20,891 nucleotides of DNA from Microcaldota archaeon (lineage in GTDB: Archaea > Micrarchaeota > Micrarchaeia > Micrarchaeales > Micrarchaeaceae), in contig JAJZOJ010000019.1 in the NCBI GenBank assembly GCA_021829015.1, positions 1-20,891 on the forward strand, written 5' to 3'. The notes below the pieces were generated by a model that saw only the letters and a program-made list of their open reading frames with translations, was not told the origin of the DNA and ran no database searches. How positions within the stretch are numbered: the first letter of the stretch is position 1; each line of letters starts with the position of its first letter. This document shows positions 1 to 7,582 of the stretch, one piece after another. A program made the translations under genes and the position numbers.

Positions 1-971
1 AGATTGGAGTCCTTGACGTATTCCTCAGACTTGTACTTGAATATTATCGATATCGCCTCGTCTATGAGCTTCCTATCAGTCGTGTGCATCTTCAGTATGC
101 CGGTAAGCCTCATTTTGTCATTCTCGTTGGCGTTGGCTAGCGTATGGACCACCATGAGGGTTATCTTCCCCTCGGTTATGTCCTCGCCGCTCCCTCCCTT
201 GCTTGTGGCAACGCCGCTGTCCGTTATGTTAAGCAGGTCGTCCTGCAGCTGGAATGCGACCCCTATCGATGCACCGAAGGCGCCAAGCTTGTTGACGGTG
301 TCATCGTCTGCGCCCCCGAGTATGCCCCCGAGCTTTGCGGACATGTTCGCCAGCACCCCGGTTTTCGAATATGCCATCTGCATGTATTCGCTCTCGGTAA
401 CCTTGAGCGGGTCAACAAGCGACTTGTGCCACGCTATGTCAGTAGCCTGGCCAAGCGTGACGCGGAGCATCTCCCTTTCATACACGTCAATGAGCCGCGC
501 CTTGGTCTCCTTGGTGAGCTTCTGGCTGTCCATCATAGCAACTACTGGGAAGTAGAACATGAAATCCCCGAGGTTGATCGCGATGTCCGTCCCGTACTTG
601 ACGTGGACCGCTGGCGATCCCCTCCTCATCTCGGAGTTGTCCTCAAGATCATCGTGTATGAGCGTGGCGTTGTGTATTATCTCCGGTATTATCGAGAACT
701 CCGTGAAGTTCGATGAATCCCTCCCAAGGGCGTCTATCACCGCGAGCATCAGGACAGGCCTCCACCTCTTGCCCCCAAGCCCTAGGATGTACTTGGCGGG
801 CTCCACGATAGATTTCTCAAGAGCAGACGAATCGTACTTGTAGCCGCTCCTCCCCAGGATGTATTCCAGGTTCCTGACCGACGTCTTATCGGTAAGGTAG
901 CTGTTGATGTCCCTGTCTACCGAACCCGCCCGTTCCTTAATATAAGCCATTATTTCGGAATTGCTGTCCAT
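1..971 (-). CDS. Polyprenyl (geranylgeranyl-type) diphosphate synthase, partial at its C-terminus
   Basis: Adds isopentenyl diphosphate units to an allylic primer, making the C20 or longer chain used for archaeal ether lipids; cytosolic. About 323 residues are visible and the gene runs off the window start. Seen: GGKRWRP at residues 66-72, first aspartate-rich motif DDLED at 107-111 followed by RRG at 116-118, a Lys-Thr pair at 203-204, and FQLQDD at 240-245. The second aspartate-rich motif reads DDLLN rather than DDxxD. Small residues (Ala102, Thr103) lie 5 and 4 positions before the first motif; in this family an aromatic residue there gives C15, so C20 or longer is inferred. The start ATG at 971 lies about 26 nt from a TATA box, so the mRNA is probably leaderless. 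This is the idsA type of gene; exact product length is unproven. Confidence 0.93.
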   Translation of the reverse strand, partial: MDSNSEIMAYIKERAGSVDRDINSYLTDKTSVRNLEYILGRSGYKYDSSALEKSIVEPAKYILGLGGKRWRPVLMLAVIDALGRDSSNFTEFSIIPEIIHNATLIHDDLEDNSEMRRGSPAVHVKYGTDIAINLGDFMFYFPVVAMMDSQKLTKETKARLIDVYEREMLRVTLGQATDIAWHKSLVDPLKVTESEYMQMAYSKTGVLANMSAKLGGILGGADDDTVNKLGAFGASIGVAFQLQDDLLNITDSGVATSKGGSGEDITEGKITLMVVHTLANANENDKMRLTGILKMHTTDRKLIDEAISIIFKYKSEEYVKDSN

Positions 972-992
972 GGTTAGTATTCACCCAAACTG

Positions 993-1001
993 ATTATAAA
1001 G
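993..1001 (-). promoter_or_regulatory. TATA box for the polyprenyl diphosphate synthase gene
   Basis: Minus-strand CTTTATAAT, centred about 26 nt upstream of the ATG at 971, the usual archaeal TATA-to-transcription-start distance. Transcription would begin at or next to the start codon, giving a leaderless mRNA. Inferred from motif and spacing only. Confidence 0.55.
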
Positions 1002-1032
1002 CTGCCGAGCGTATTCGTCGCATGGCGTTATG

Positions 1033-1040
1033 TTTAAATA
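1033..1040 (+). promoter_or_regulatory. TATA box for the radical SAM operon
   Basis: TTTAAATA, centred about 27 nt before the GTG at 1065. It is divergent from the neighbouring minus-strand promoter in the same 93-nt intergenic region. The spacing predicts a nearly leaderless transcript and supports the GTG start. Confidence 0.55.
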
Positions 1041-1064
1041 TAAAGAAATCCATAATGTCAAAAG

Positions 1065-2135
1065 GTGCTACGATTGACCACAGGTAAGCTAATGGGTCTG
1101 GCCGCCACGGCGGTAAAGAGCAACTTCGTGCTACTGGACAGGCCGTACAAGCTCAATTTCTGCATAACCTACAGGTGCCAGAGCCGCTGCGCGACCTGCA
1201 ACATATGGCAGCTGAAGCCCAAGGGGGAGCTGGAGCTCAGCGAGATACAGGAGTTCGCAAGGAAGAACGGCTACTTCAAGTGGATAGAGCTGACCGGCGG
1301 AGAGCCATTCCTGAGGAGCGACATAGTCGAGGTGGCAAGGGCATTCAAGGAGAATTCGAAGAGCCTGTACATACTCACGATGCCCACCAATTCGCTGTGC
1401 AACCAGGAGATGGTAGAGAGGAAGCTAAGGGAGATACTTGCGCTCGGCATACCAAGGGTGGCGATTACCGTGAGCCTTGACGGGCACAGGGAGCTGCACG
1501 ACAGCATACGCGGCATACCAGGAAATTACGACAGGGCGATATCGATGTTCAAGATGCTCAAGTCGATGAGCATGGAGTATGACAACCTCTTCTTCGTGTT
1601 CGGATACACCCTCAGCAAGTTCAACAAGGGCGAATTCGCTAAGACCTTCGAGGAAGTCAGAAAGGAGATACCTGACATACGCTACAACGACTTCCACATA
1701 AACCTCGCGCAGGTATCATCCAACTACTATGGGAATAGCAACGACGACATAAGGGTAAACAACCCCGAGGTTGTGGGCGAGCTTGAGTCCATACTAAAAG
1801 GCAGGGAGTTCGAGCTTGGCGTGATACCTATGATAGAGACCGCCTTCACGAGGAAGCTTGTGGAATACGCCAAGACCGGAACTGCGCCGATGAAGAGCAG
1901 GAGCCTGGAGGCATCGCTGTTCATGGACAGCTACGGCAACGTATACCCATCGATAATGTGGGACAGGAAGGTTGGGAACATCCGCGAGGTCTCCTATGAT
2001 CTTATGGCATTGTGGAACAACAAGGCCGCCCAGTCAATAAGGGCCGACCTGCAGGAGGGCAGGGAGCCCAAGCAGTGGACCTCATGCGAGGCGTACCAGA
2101 CGCTCACCGGGAACATAATGAGCATATTCCTGTAA
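1065..2135 (+). CDS. Radical SAM protein without an auxiliary-cluster domain
   Basis: A 356-residue radical SAM enzyme, expected to bind a [4Fe-4S] cluster and cleave S-adenosylmethionine. The substrate cannot be told. Seen: CxxxCxxC at Cys38, Cys42 and Cys45 in the context TYRCQSRCATC, and the SAM-binding GGEP motif at 78-81 in ELTGGEPFLR. The C-terminal third has only one Cys, in TSCEAY, so no SPASM or twitch auxiliary cluster is present although the length would leave room. The GTG start is chosen because a TATA box sits about 27 nt upstream; an ATG at 1092 is the alternative, and the ATG at 1055 is out of frame. It heads a run with an exported sequon-rich protein and a glycosyltransferase, which hints at surface-polymer or lipid modification; that role is inference. 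Confidence 0.9.
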   Translation: MLRLTTGKLMGLAATAVKSNFVLLDRPYKLNFCITYRCQSRCATCNIWQLKPKGELELSEIQEFARKNGYFKWIELTGGEPFLRSDIVEVARAFKENSKSLYILTMPTNSLCNQEMVERKLREILALGIPRVAITVSLDGHRELHDSIRGIPGNYDRAISMFKMLKSMSMEYDNLFFVFGYTLSKFNKGEFAKTFEEVRKEIPDIRYNDFHINLAQVSSNYYGNSNDDIRVNNPEVVGELESILKGREFELGVIPMIETAFTRKLVEYAKTGTAPMKSRSLEASLFMDSYGNVYPSIMWDRKVGNIREVSYDLMALWNNKAAQSIRADLQEGREPKQWTSCEAYQTLTGNIMSIFL

Positions 2136-2146
2136 TAGTGAATGAA

Positions 2147-2962
2147 ATGAAAGCGCTTCTCTATGCGATGGTTGCCATGTCCATGATGGCATTTCTTGCG
2201 GGAGCGTCCACGGTGACACTGACCGGCTCGTGCTACTCTAATGTCGTGAACCAGACTAACAACTACATAATATTCAACCTCGCCAACTCCGGCAATGGGA
2301 CCGCGACAAACCTCCTCATAGAGCCGATAATAGAAGGGGCATCCACCAGCAACGCAACGTTGCTGATACCGTTGGTCGCCCCAGGCGGCAGGTATTCCGA
2401 AAAGATCTACCTGTCCAACTTCACGATGCCCGGGAGCTATGCGGAGAGGTTCGTTGCTAGGTACTCTCAGGGCAGCTCCACATTCACGACGCTGTTCCCG
2501 TGCATAGTCAACATCGAGACCAATGCGCAGAGCCTCATCGGGATAACCGGCCTCTCAGCGCACGATGGCATACTCGATGTCAACATGTCCAACATAGCCG
2601 ATTACCCTATACTCGCGAACATATCGATATTCGCGCCTCCGTCTTTCAGCTTCCCCAACGGCACGAGGAGCGTGACGGTCAACCAGTATTCGGTATCAAA
2701 TACCTCATTCACATTCTCGTCACCTAAATACTCCAATGCGGAGTTCCCGGTTGCAGTGGCAGTATCATACGCCAGCAAGGGCGTGCACTACTCTACCCTT
2801 GCGATAACCGCGATATCGTACGGCTCAAGCGGCGCCGCAGCATCGCAAGGGAGCAGCAACATCCTGCTAATTGCGATAGGGCTAGTGATAGCCGCAGTAT
2901 TGGCCCTAATAGTCGCATCGGTATTCGTAAACCGGCGCAGGAGAATGGCGCAGCGCGGGTAG
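2147..2962 (+). CDS. Exported sequon-rich surface protein with C-terminal membrane anchor
   Basis: A 271-residue protein of no recognised family. Seen: an N-terminal hydrophobic signal peptide (about residues 1-20, ending near AGAS), a beta-rich extracytoplasmic domain, and one membrane helix near residues 235-257 followed by RRRR and a short cytosolic tail. The outer part carries at least eight N-glycosylation sequons (such as NQT, NGT, NAT, NFT, NMS, NIS, NTS), which suggests an N-glycosylated surface protein. The ATG at 2147 is chosen because a signal peptide follows directly. An in-frame GTG at 2138 is possible; the longer in-frame extension back to 2012 lies inside the radical SAM gene and has no signal-like character. 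It starts 11 nt after the upstream stop and is followed after 4 nt by a glycosyltransferase, consistent with one operon. Confidence 0.85.
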   Translation: MKALLYAMVAMSMMAFLAGASTVTLTGSCYSNVVNQTNNYIIFNLANSGNGTATNLLIEPIIEGASTSNATLLIPLVAPGGRYSEKIYLSNFTMPGSYAERFVARYSQGSSTFTTLFPCIVNIETNAQSLIGITGLSAHDGILDVNMSNIADYPILANISIFAPPSFSFPNGTRSVTVNQYSVSNTSFTFSSPKYSNAEFPVAVAVSYASKGVHYSTLAITAISYGSSGAAASQGSSNILLIAIGLVIAAVLALIVASVFVNRRRRMAQRG

Positions 2963-2966
2963 AGCG

Positions 2967-3647
2967 GTGAAGCTGTTGGCAAGGCCCTATGTTAGCATAA
3001 TAATACCGACCCTGAACGAGGGGCGCAACATGAATGCGCTGATGAAGGGCATAAGGGAGGTCATGCGGCAGTACCGCTACGAGGTCATAATTGTCGACGG
3101 CCATTCAATGGACAATACCGTCGAGCTGGCAAGGAGGCACGGCGCAAGGGTGATATACGACAGCAGGGGAAAGGGCTCCGCGCTCATAAAAGGGATGGCC
3201 GCAGCAAGGGGTGCCATAACGATATCTATGGATGCGGATCTCTCGAACAGGCCCAACGAGCTGCGCCTCCTGATTGCAGGAATAGAGGCTGGATATGATG
3301 TCTGCATGGGATCTAGGTTCCTGACCGGCGGGGGCTCCGACGACATGTCCCTGCACAGGAGGCTGGGGAACAAGGCTTTCGTCGCGCTCGTCAACCTGAT
3401 ATACGGCTCCAATTATACAGACATGTGCTACGGCTACAGGAGCTTCGCCAGGGGGGTCTCGAAAAGGATGGGCCTGAAGGAGAAGGGATTCGGCATAGAG
3501 ACGGAGATAAGCATAAAGGCGCGGAAGATGCGCATGAAGGTGCTGGAGGTCCCGAGCTACGAGAAGCTCAGGGCCTACGGGGAAGGGAAGCTGAGGAGCT
3601 TCTCCGACGGCTCCATAATACTCAGGACGATAATGAGAAATCTCTGA
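2967..3647 (+). CDS. Family 2 glycosyltransferase, dolichyl-phosphate sugar synthase-like
   Basis: A 226-residue GT-A-fold enzyme expected to move a sugar from a nucleotide donor, probably to a polyprenyl phosphate at the inner membrane face. Seen: N-terminal strand and loop SIIIPTLNEG (residues 10-19), VDGHSMDNT (43-51), metal-binding DAD at 89-91 in SMDADLS, GSRF (115-118), and the DMCYGYRSF segment (152-160) typical of dolichol-phosphate mannose synthase-like enzymes. No membrane segments are visible, so it is the short soluble form. The GTG start lies 4 nt after the stop of the sequon-rich surface protein, so translation is likely coupled. It may supply the lipid-linked sugar donor used by GT-C enzymes such as the one at 4142-5872. 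Donor sugar is unknown. Confidence 0.92.
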   Translation: MKLLARPYVSIIIPTLNEGRNMNALMKGIREVMRQYRYEVIIVDGHSMDNTVELARRHGARVIYDSRGKGSALIKGMAAARGAITISMDADLSNRPNELRLLIAGIEAGYDVCMGSRFLTGGGSDDMSLHRRLGNKAFVALVNLIYGSNYTDMCYGYRSFARGVSKRMGLKEKGFGIETEISIKARKMRMKVLEVPSYEKLRAYGEGKLRSFSDGSIILRTIMRNL

Positions 3648-3659
3648 CGTTGCAGAGAT
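3640..3659. repeat. Small inverted repeat over the glycosyltransferase stop codon
   Basis: A 7-bp inverted repeat, ATCTCTG / CAGAGAT, with a 6-nt loop. It spans the TGA stop and ends just before the TATA box of the next gene. No U-tract follows, so terminator function is doubtful; it could be a protein-binding dyad or chance. Confidence 0.3.
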
Positions 3660-3661
3660 CG

Positions 3662-3669
3662 CTTAAATA
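3662..3669 (+). promoter_or_regulatory. TATA box for the 3700-4128 gene
   Basis: CTTAAATA centred near 3666, predicting a transcription start around 3692, about 8 nt before the ATG at 3700. A short AGGT ribosome-binding-like sequence lies at 3690-3693. Confidence 0.45.
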
Positions 3670-3699
3670 CATTTCGCAGTAAATTAATCAGGTAATAAT

Positions 3700-4128
3700 A
3701 TGTACAGGGACCATACAGGCTCGACGGTAAAGAGGAAGAACTCGAAATCATACATCGTGGAGTTTACCAAGGAGGAAAGCGCGAGGATGCTTGGGAAGGA
3801 CGCCCCTACAGGATTCATAATATCGCTTAAGCCCACAGAAATACTTAGGATGAAGAATTCCGCAGGTGTCATAGTTTCTCCCGGAGGGGAAGAAAATGAC
3901 AAGGACATGAAGAGCCGCCCAGGCGCCGTTTACCTAAAGGGCAAGGAACTTCTCAGGAGCAGGAAGCCCGGCGGCGATGCAAATGTTGATAGGGTAAGGA
4001 TCAATGCCCTGCTTCCGCGCCAGACCGACGGACCCATAACAGACAAGGAGGCGCTGGGCCATCTTAGGCAGGCCCTAAGGAAGAAGTTCCCAAGCGCCGC
4101 AAGCCCTCAAAGAACGGCAGATAGCTGA
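3700..4128 (+). CDS. Small basic protein of unknown function
   Basis: A 142-residue, highly charged, apparently soluble protein that I do not recognise. There is no signal peptide, membrane segment or Cys-based metal site. The N-terminal half (to about residue 65) looks like a compact alpha/beta domain ending in IVSPGG; the C-terminal half is rich in Lys, Arg and Gly and may be flexible. It has its own TATA box and begins 52 nt after the glycosyltransferase. Its 3' end converges on the membrane glycosyltransferase gene with only 13 nt between the two stops. Intact reading frame, promoter and spacing support a real gene. Confidence 0.7.
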   Translation: MYRDHTGSTVKRKNSKSYIVEFTKEESARMLGKDAPTGFIISLKPTEILRMKNSAGVIVSPGGEENDKDMKSRPGAVYLKGKELLRSRKPGGDANVDRVRINALLPRQTDGPITDKEALGHLRQALRKKFPSAASPQRTADS

Positions 4129-4141
4129 AACGCAATGCCTA

Positions 4142-5872
4142 TCATTTCTGCCTCAGGTAATAGAATCCGTATAGGGATCCTGTCCTGTTGTACGCAGCCG
4201 TCTTTATCGGGATGAGCTGGTAGCTCTGGTTGGCGTAGACGCATTCGTTGTTCGGCGTGTGGCACCAGTAGCCGTAATCGAATACTAAGCATCTCCCTTC
4301 GCCTATGTACTGCGACGCCTGCGTTGAGTTGTATAGGTTGTCCATCTGCGTGGCGGTCTTGTTGTTTATGTTGAACAGCGTAGGATCGTAGGTGTATACG
4401 ATGCAGCTGGATGGTATGAGTTGCGAATTGTTGTATACGAAATTCTCGTAGAACCTTGCGTCGCCTGCCTGCTGTATCGACGAGGGCTTCACCGCTATCA
4501 GCGGCATCATCATGTAAAGGGGAACGAACAGAACAACGACTGCAACTGCGGCCGCAGCCGCTGCAATCTTGTTCTTGTGGCGCTTTATTCTGCCTGCCGC
4601 GGTTTCCGCAAGGCAAACAAGCTCCGACACTGCGAATCCGCCGAGCAGCGCCGCCTGCGCAACGAGGCTCAGCATGAACCTCCAGTCAACGCCGTATATC
4701 ACGGAACCTGCATAGAAGGCGGTGTAAAGGAAGAAGAATGCGCCGAACCATATGCCTATTGCCGCGGCGGTTTTCCACCTGCCGTTCCCGACGAGCATGA
4801 ACGCCCCGAGTACCGCGAGAAGCGTGAAGAGTATCGGCTGCATCACGTAGTCTGAGGTGTATGCGTTCAGCCAGAAGCCCAGGTTGGCGCAGACGTTAGC
4901 CCTGAAGTTCTGCATGTCTATCGAGCTGTTGACCTGCATGCCTGGCATCCCCTTGATGCATGTGTTCTGTATTGTCGTTCCCTGGTAACCGTAGTTACCG
5001 GTGAGGGATTCGTTGTAGGAGTAGAGAACGGATGGAACAACCGCAAGCACGAACAGCAGCACTATGACCAGCAGCTTTGTGTTCCATATATTCTTCTTTA
5101 TTGAGGAGAGCGCCTCCTTCGCAGAGCCGATGACGCCGCTTGAATCCAACAGAAGATACATCGCAACCAATATCGGTATGAAGAGCACCTCGTCCACCTT
5201 CATGTAGAGGAGGAGCGACAGGGAGAACAGCATATTGGAGAGGCTCCAGAGGCTCTTCCTCCTTATGAATGCAAGGAAGAAAAATACCGTGACCATCGAG
5301 TATGCCAAAGTCGCCATGTCGGAGTTGGTGGGCCTTGCCCATACAAGCACTACAGGCGTCAGCGCTAGGATGAGACCTGAAAAGAGCGCCGCCTTCCTGT
5401 CCTTGAAAAGCAGCAGCGCAGCCAGGATGCACATCAGGACTGAGAGCGCGCCAAGGAAGGCCTCCGTCCCGTATGCCGAGGCCCTGCTAACGCCGAAGAT
5501 CAGGAAGGCAACGGCTATATTGAAGGACAACCCTATCGGCTCGTGGTATACCTGCCCCTGGAAGCATGTCAACGGCGTGCCGTAGTTGCACATCCAGGCC
5601 TGGCCCATGTGTATCATATCTAGGGCCATCCCCTGGTATATCGCGTCGTCGAAGAATAGGAGCTGCGTAGGCTTCACGAAGTAGAGCTCAACGAACAGGA
5701 ATACGATTACCACGCCAATGGCCGCGATTGCGAACCTTTTGTCTAGCCCGTGGCTTTTCAGCGTGTGGTATATCTGCCTCCTGTCACTGAATGCCCCTAT
5801 GATGAGCATCGCAAGCGACAGGATTATCCCAATCGTGAAGGTGTATTCCAGCAGTCCCTGCTGCAGCATCAT
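4142..5872 (-). CDS. GT-C membrane glycosyltransferase (PMT/ArnT-like)
   Basis: A 576-residue multi-pass membrane protein expected to transfer a sugar from a polyprenyl-phosphate donor to a protein or lipid on the outer membrane face. Seen: about ten to twelve hydrophobic helices to about residue 460, and a first outer loop with the acidic pair Asp75-Asp76 in FFDDAIYQGMA, the usual GT-C catalytic position. A HEP motif follows at His110-Glu111, and a C-terminal outer domain of about 120 residues carries Cys residues and several sequons. The ATG overlaps the TGA of the carbamoyltransferase gene (ATGA), so it is the last gene of the thrS operon with coupled translation. Acceptor and sugar are unknown; it could glycosylate surface proteins such as the one at 2147-2962. 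Confidence 0.85.
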   Translation of the reverse strand: MMLQQGLLEYTFTIGIILSLAMLIIGAFSDRRQIYHTLKSHGLDKRFAIAAIGVVIVFLFVELYFVKPTQLLFFDDAIYQGMALDMIHMGQAWMCNYGTPLTCFQGQVYHEPIGLSFNIAVAFLIFGVSRASAYGTEAFLGALSVLMCILAALLLFKDRKAALFSGLILALTPVVLVWARPTNSDMATLAYSMVTVFFFLAFIRRKSLWSLSNMLFSLSLLLYMKVDEVLFIPILVAMYLLLDSSGVIGSAKEALSSIKKNIWNTKLLVIVLLFVLAVVPSVLYSYNESLTGNYGYQGTTIQNTCIKGMPGMQVNSSIDMQNFRANVCANLGFWLNAYTSDYVMQPILFTLLAVLGAFMLVGNGRWKTAAAIGIWFGAFFFLYTAFYAGSVIYGVDWRFMLSLVAQAALLGGFAVSELVCLAETAAGRIKRHKNKIAAAAAAVAVVVLFVPLYMMMPLIAVKPSSIQQAGDARFYENFVYNNSQLIPSSCIVYTYDPTLFNINNKTATQMDNLYNSTQASQYIGEGRCLVFDYGYWCHTPNNECVYANQSYQLIPIKTAAYNRTGSLYGFYYLRQK

Positions 5873-7578
5873 GCACCACTCCTGTTAGTGACGAATATCC
5901 CGTTTATGAACATGTATTTCGTCTTGGTCGCCTTCATCGTGTGCAGCGCATCCTCCGGCGTCATGACTATCGGCATCCCGTGTATGTTGAAGCTGGTGTT
6001 GAGCACTATGCCGTAGCCCGTATTCTTCCTCACGTTCTCCAGCAGATCCATGTACCTCGGGTTCTCGCTGCCTACCATGTGGGCCCTCGCCGATCCGTCT
6101 ACATGCATGACCGATCTCTCGCGGTCCCTGAGCTCCTTCCTTATCATGAATGCCGATGTCATGAACTTGTCTGCTCCCTTGCCGTCGTATTCCAGCATGC
6201 GCTCCGCCTCGCTCTCCAGAATCGATGGGGCGAATGGCTGGAACCATTCCCTCTTCTTGACGTATATGTTCAGCCTCTCCTTGACCTCGTCGGAGTCGCT
6301 GGGTGCAAGTATGCTCCTGTCCCCGAGTGCCCTGGGCCCGTATTCCATGCGGCCCTGGAACCACATGATATAGTTGCCTTTCGACAGCAGCTCCGCCGCA
6401 TGCGCTGCATGCTCCTTCGGCTCCTCTATCTCGTACTTCAATGCCCTGTCCGCCTTTACCCTTTCCTCCGTATGCTCAGTTGAATACTCGTTCCCTAGGT
6501 ACGGGTTGAAGTTTGGGTATGAATGGATCCCGGTCTCAAGGTAGTTGGCGTACATTGCCGCGCCAAGGGCCATCCCCCCGTCGCCCATGTGCGGGAAGAC
6601 GTACCAGTGCTTAAGGTTCTCCAGCTTCCTGAGCATCATGTTCGCCTTTATGTTGGCGAATGTGCCGCCTGAGAATGCGACGTCGCCCAAGTCATACCTG
6701 TCTATGGAGTTGCTCACGAACTTGAGCAGCGCATTCTCGACGAGCTGCTGGGCCATGTATGCGAACTGCTCCCTCGGCATCTGCCATGCGATGCGCTGAA
6801 GCATCCCGAACTGCCTCACCGGGCTGTACTTGCACCTTATCCTTGTGCCAGATACGCTTATGAAATCCTTGAACCTGTTCTCCTCACTGTCGAACGGGTA
6901 GGAGTAGTCGGCCATCGCCATAACCTTGCCCTCGTCCTCCAGCTCCCTCATGCCGACTATGTTCGTCACCTGCTCGAAGAATACCCCTATGGAGTCCTTT
7001 GCGGGTATGGCTATGTGCCTCTCCAGCTTCCCCTTCCTGAGTGTGCTCACCGACCCGGAAAGCCCGTCGCCAAGGCCGTCGAGCGTCACTACAAGCTGGC
7101 TATTGAACCTTGACGTGAACGCCGCGGTCGAGGCATGCGCGGTGTGGTGGTCGACCACATGGAGCTTGTAGTTGCCGAACCCCATCGAGTCCAGGCTCCT
7201 TTTGATTATGCCGGAGCTGATGCGGTTGCACAGCGGAAGCACCCCTATCGTGGTCATGCGGTACTTGAGGTTGTGCCTCGCATTCTCCATCCGCGGCCTG
7301 AGCATCTTTCTCCTCCTGAACATGTAGTAATTCTCCTTCATCGAGGGGAATATGCGCTCGAGCGTCTTGGTGAATTCCGTAGTGGTGAATGCGATGTGGT
7401 TCACGTCCTTTGGCTTTATCCCAGCGTAAGCCAGCGCAGCGGTTATCGAATGGTAGGGGAACCTCACCTCGAGCTTCCTCTTCGTGAACCTCTCCTCATT
7501 CGCGGCATAGACCACATTGCTGCCCTCGACAAGCGCGGCCCCGGAATCATGCCCGTCCCAAACCCCCAATACATACAA
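5869..7578 (-). CDS. Carbamoyltransferase, NodU/TobZ family
   Basis: A 569-residue enzyme expected to use carbamoyl phosphate and ATP to form a carbamoyl-adenylate and then carbamoylate a hydroxyl group, typically on a sugar. Seen: N-terminal Kae1-like domain opening with LGVWDGHDSGAAL (residues 4-16) and EER at 28-30, metal-binding HHTAHA (His144, His145, His148), the phosphate loop LDGLGDG (166-172), and in the C-terminal half GPRALGDRSIL plus KKREWFQPFAPS. The length matches characterised members of about 570 residues. The start is a TTG 4 nt after the thrS stop, preceded by a GGGATGA-like ribosome-binding sequence; the nearby ATG at 7574 is out of frame. Placed between thrS and a GT-C glycosyltransferase, it probably decorates a surface glycan; that substrate is inferred. 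Confidence 0.93.
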   Translation of the reverse strand: MYVLGVWDGHDSGAALVEGSNVVYAANEERFTKRKLEVRFPYHSITAALAYAGIKPKDVNHIAFTTTEFTKTLERIFPSMKENYYMFRRRKMLRPRMENARHNLKYRMTTIGVLPLCNRISSGIIKRSLDSMGFGNYKLHVVDHHTAHASTAAFTSRFNSQLVVTLDGLGDGLSGSVSTLRKGKLERHIAIPAKDSIGVFFEQVTNIVGMRELEDEGKVMAMADYSYPFDSEENRFKDFISVSGTRIRCKYSPVRQFGMLQRIAWQMPREQFAYMAQQLVENALLKFVSNSIDRYDLGDVAFSGGTFANIKANMMLRKLENLKHWYVFPHMGDGGMALGAAMYANYLETGIHSYPNFNPYLGNEYSTEHTEERVKADRALKYEIEEPKEHAAHAAELLSKGNYIMWFQGRMEYGPRALGDRSILAPSDSDEVKERLNIYVKKREWFQPFAPSILESEAERMLEYDGKGADKFMTSAFMIRKELRDRERSVMHVDGSARAHMVGSENPRYMDLLENVRKNTGYGIVLNTSFNIHGMPIVMTPEDALHTMKATKTKYMFINGIFVTNRSGA

Positions 7579-7582
7579 GGTA

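Noticed and set aside
4..716. Two long plus-strand open frames at the window start
   Set aside because: They lie antisense to a polyprenyl synthase with all key motifs in order, and their translations have no recognisable domain.
1065..2135. SPASM-type peptide-modifying radical SAM enzyme
   Set aside because: The C-terminal region has one Cys only, so auxiliary clusters cannot be bound in the usual way.
2012..2146. N-terminal extension of the sequon-rich surface protein
   Set aside because: It overlaps the end of the radical SAM gene in another frame and would bury a clear signal peptide 45 residues in.
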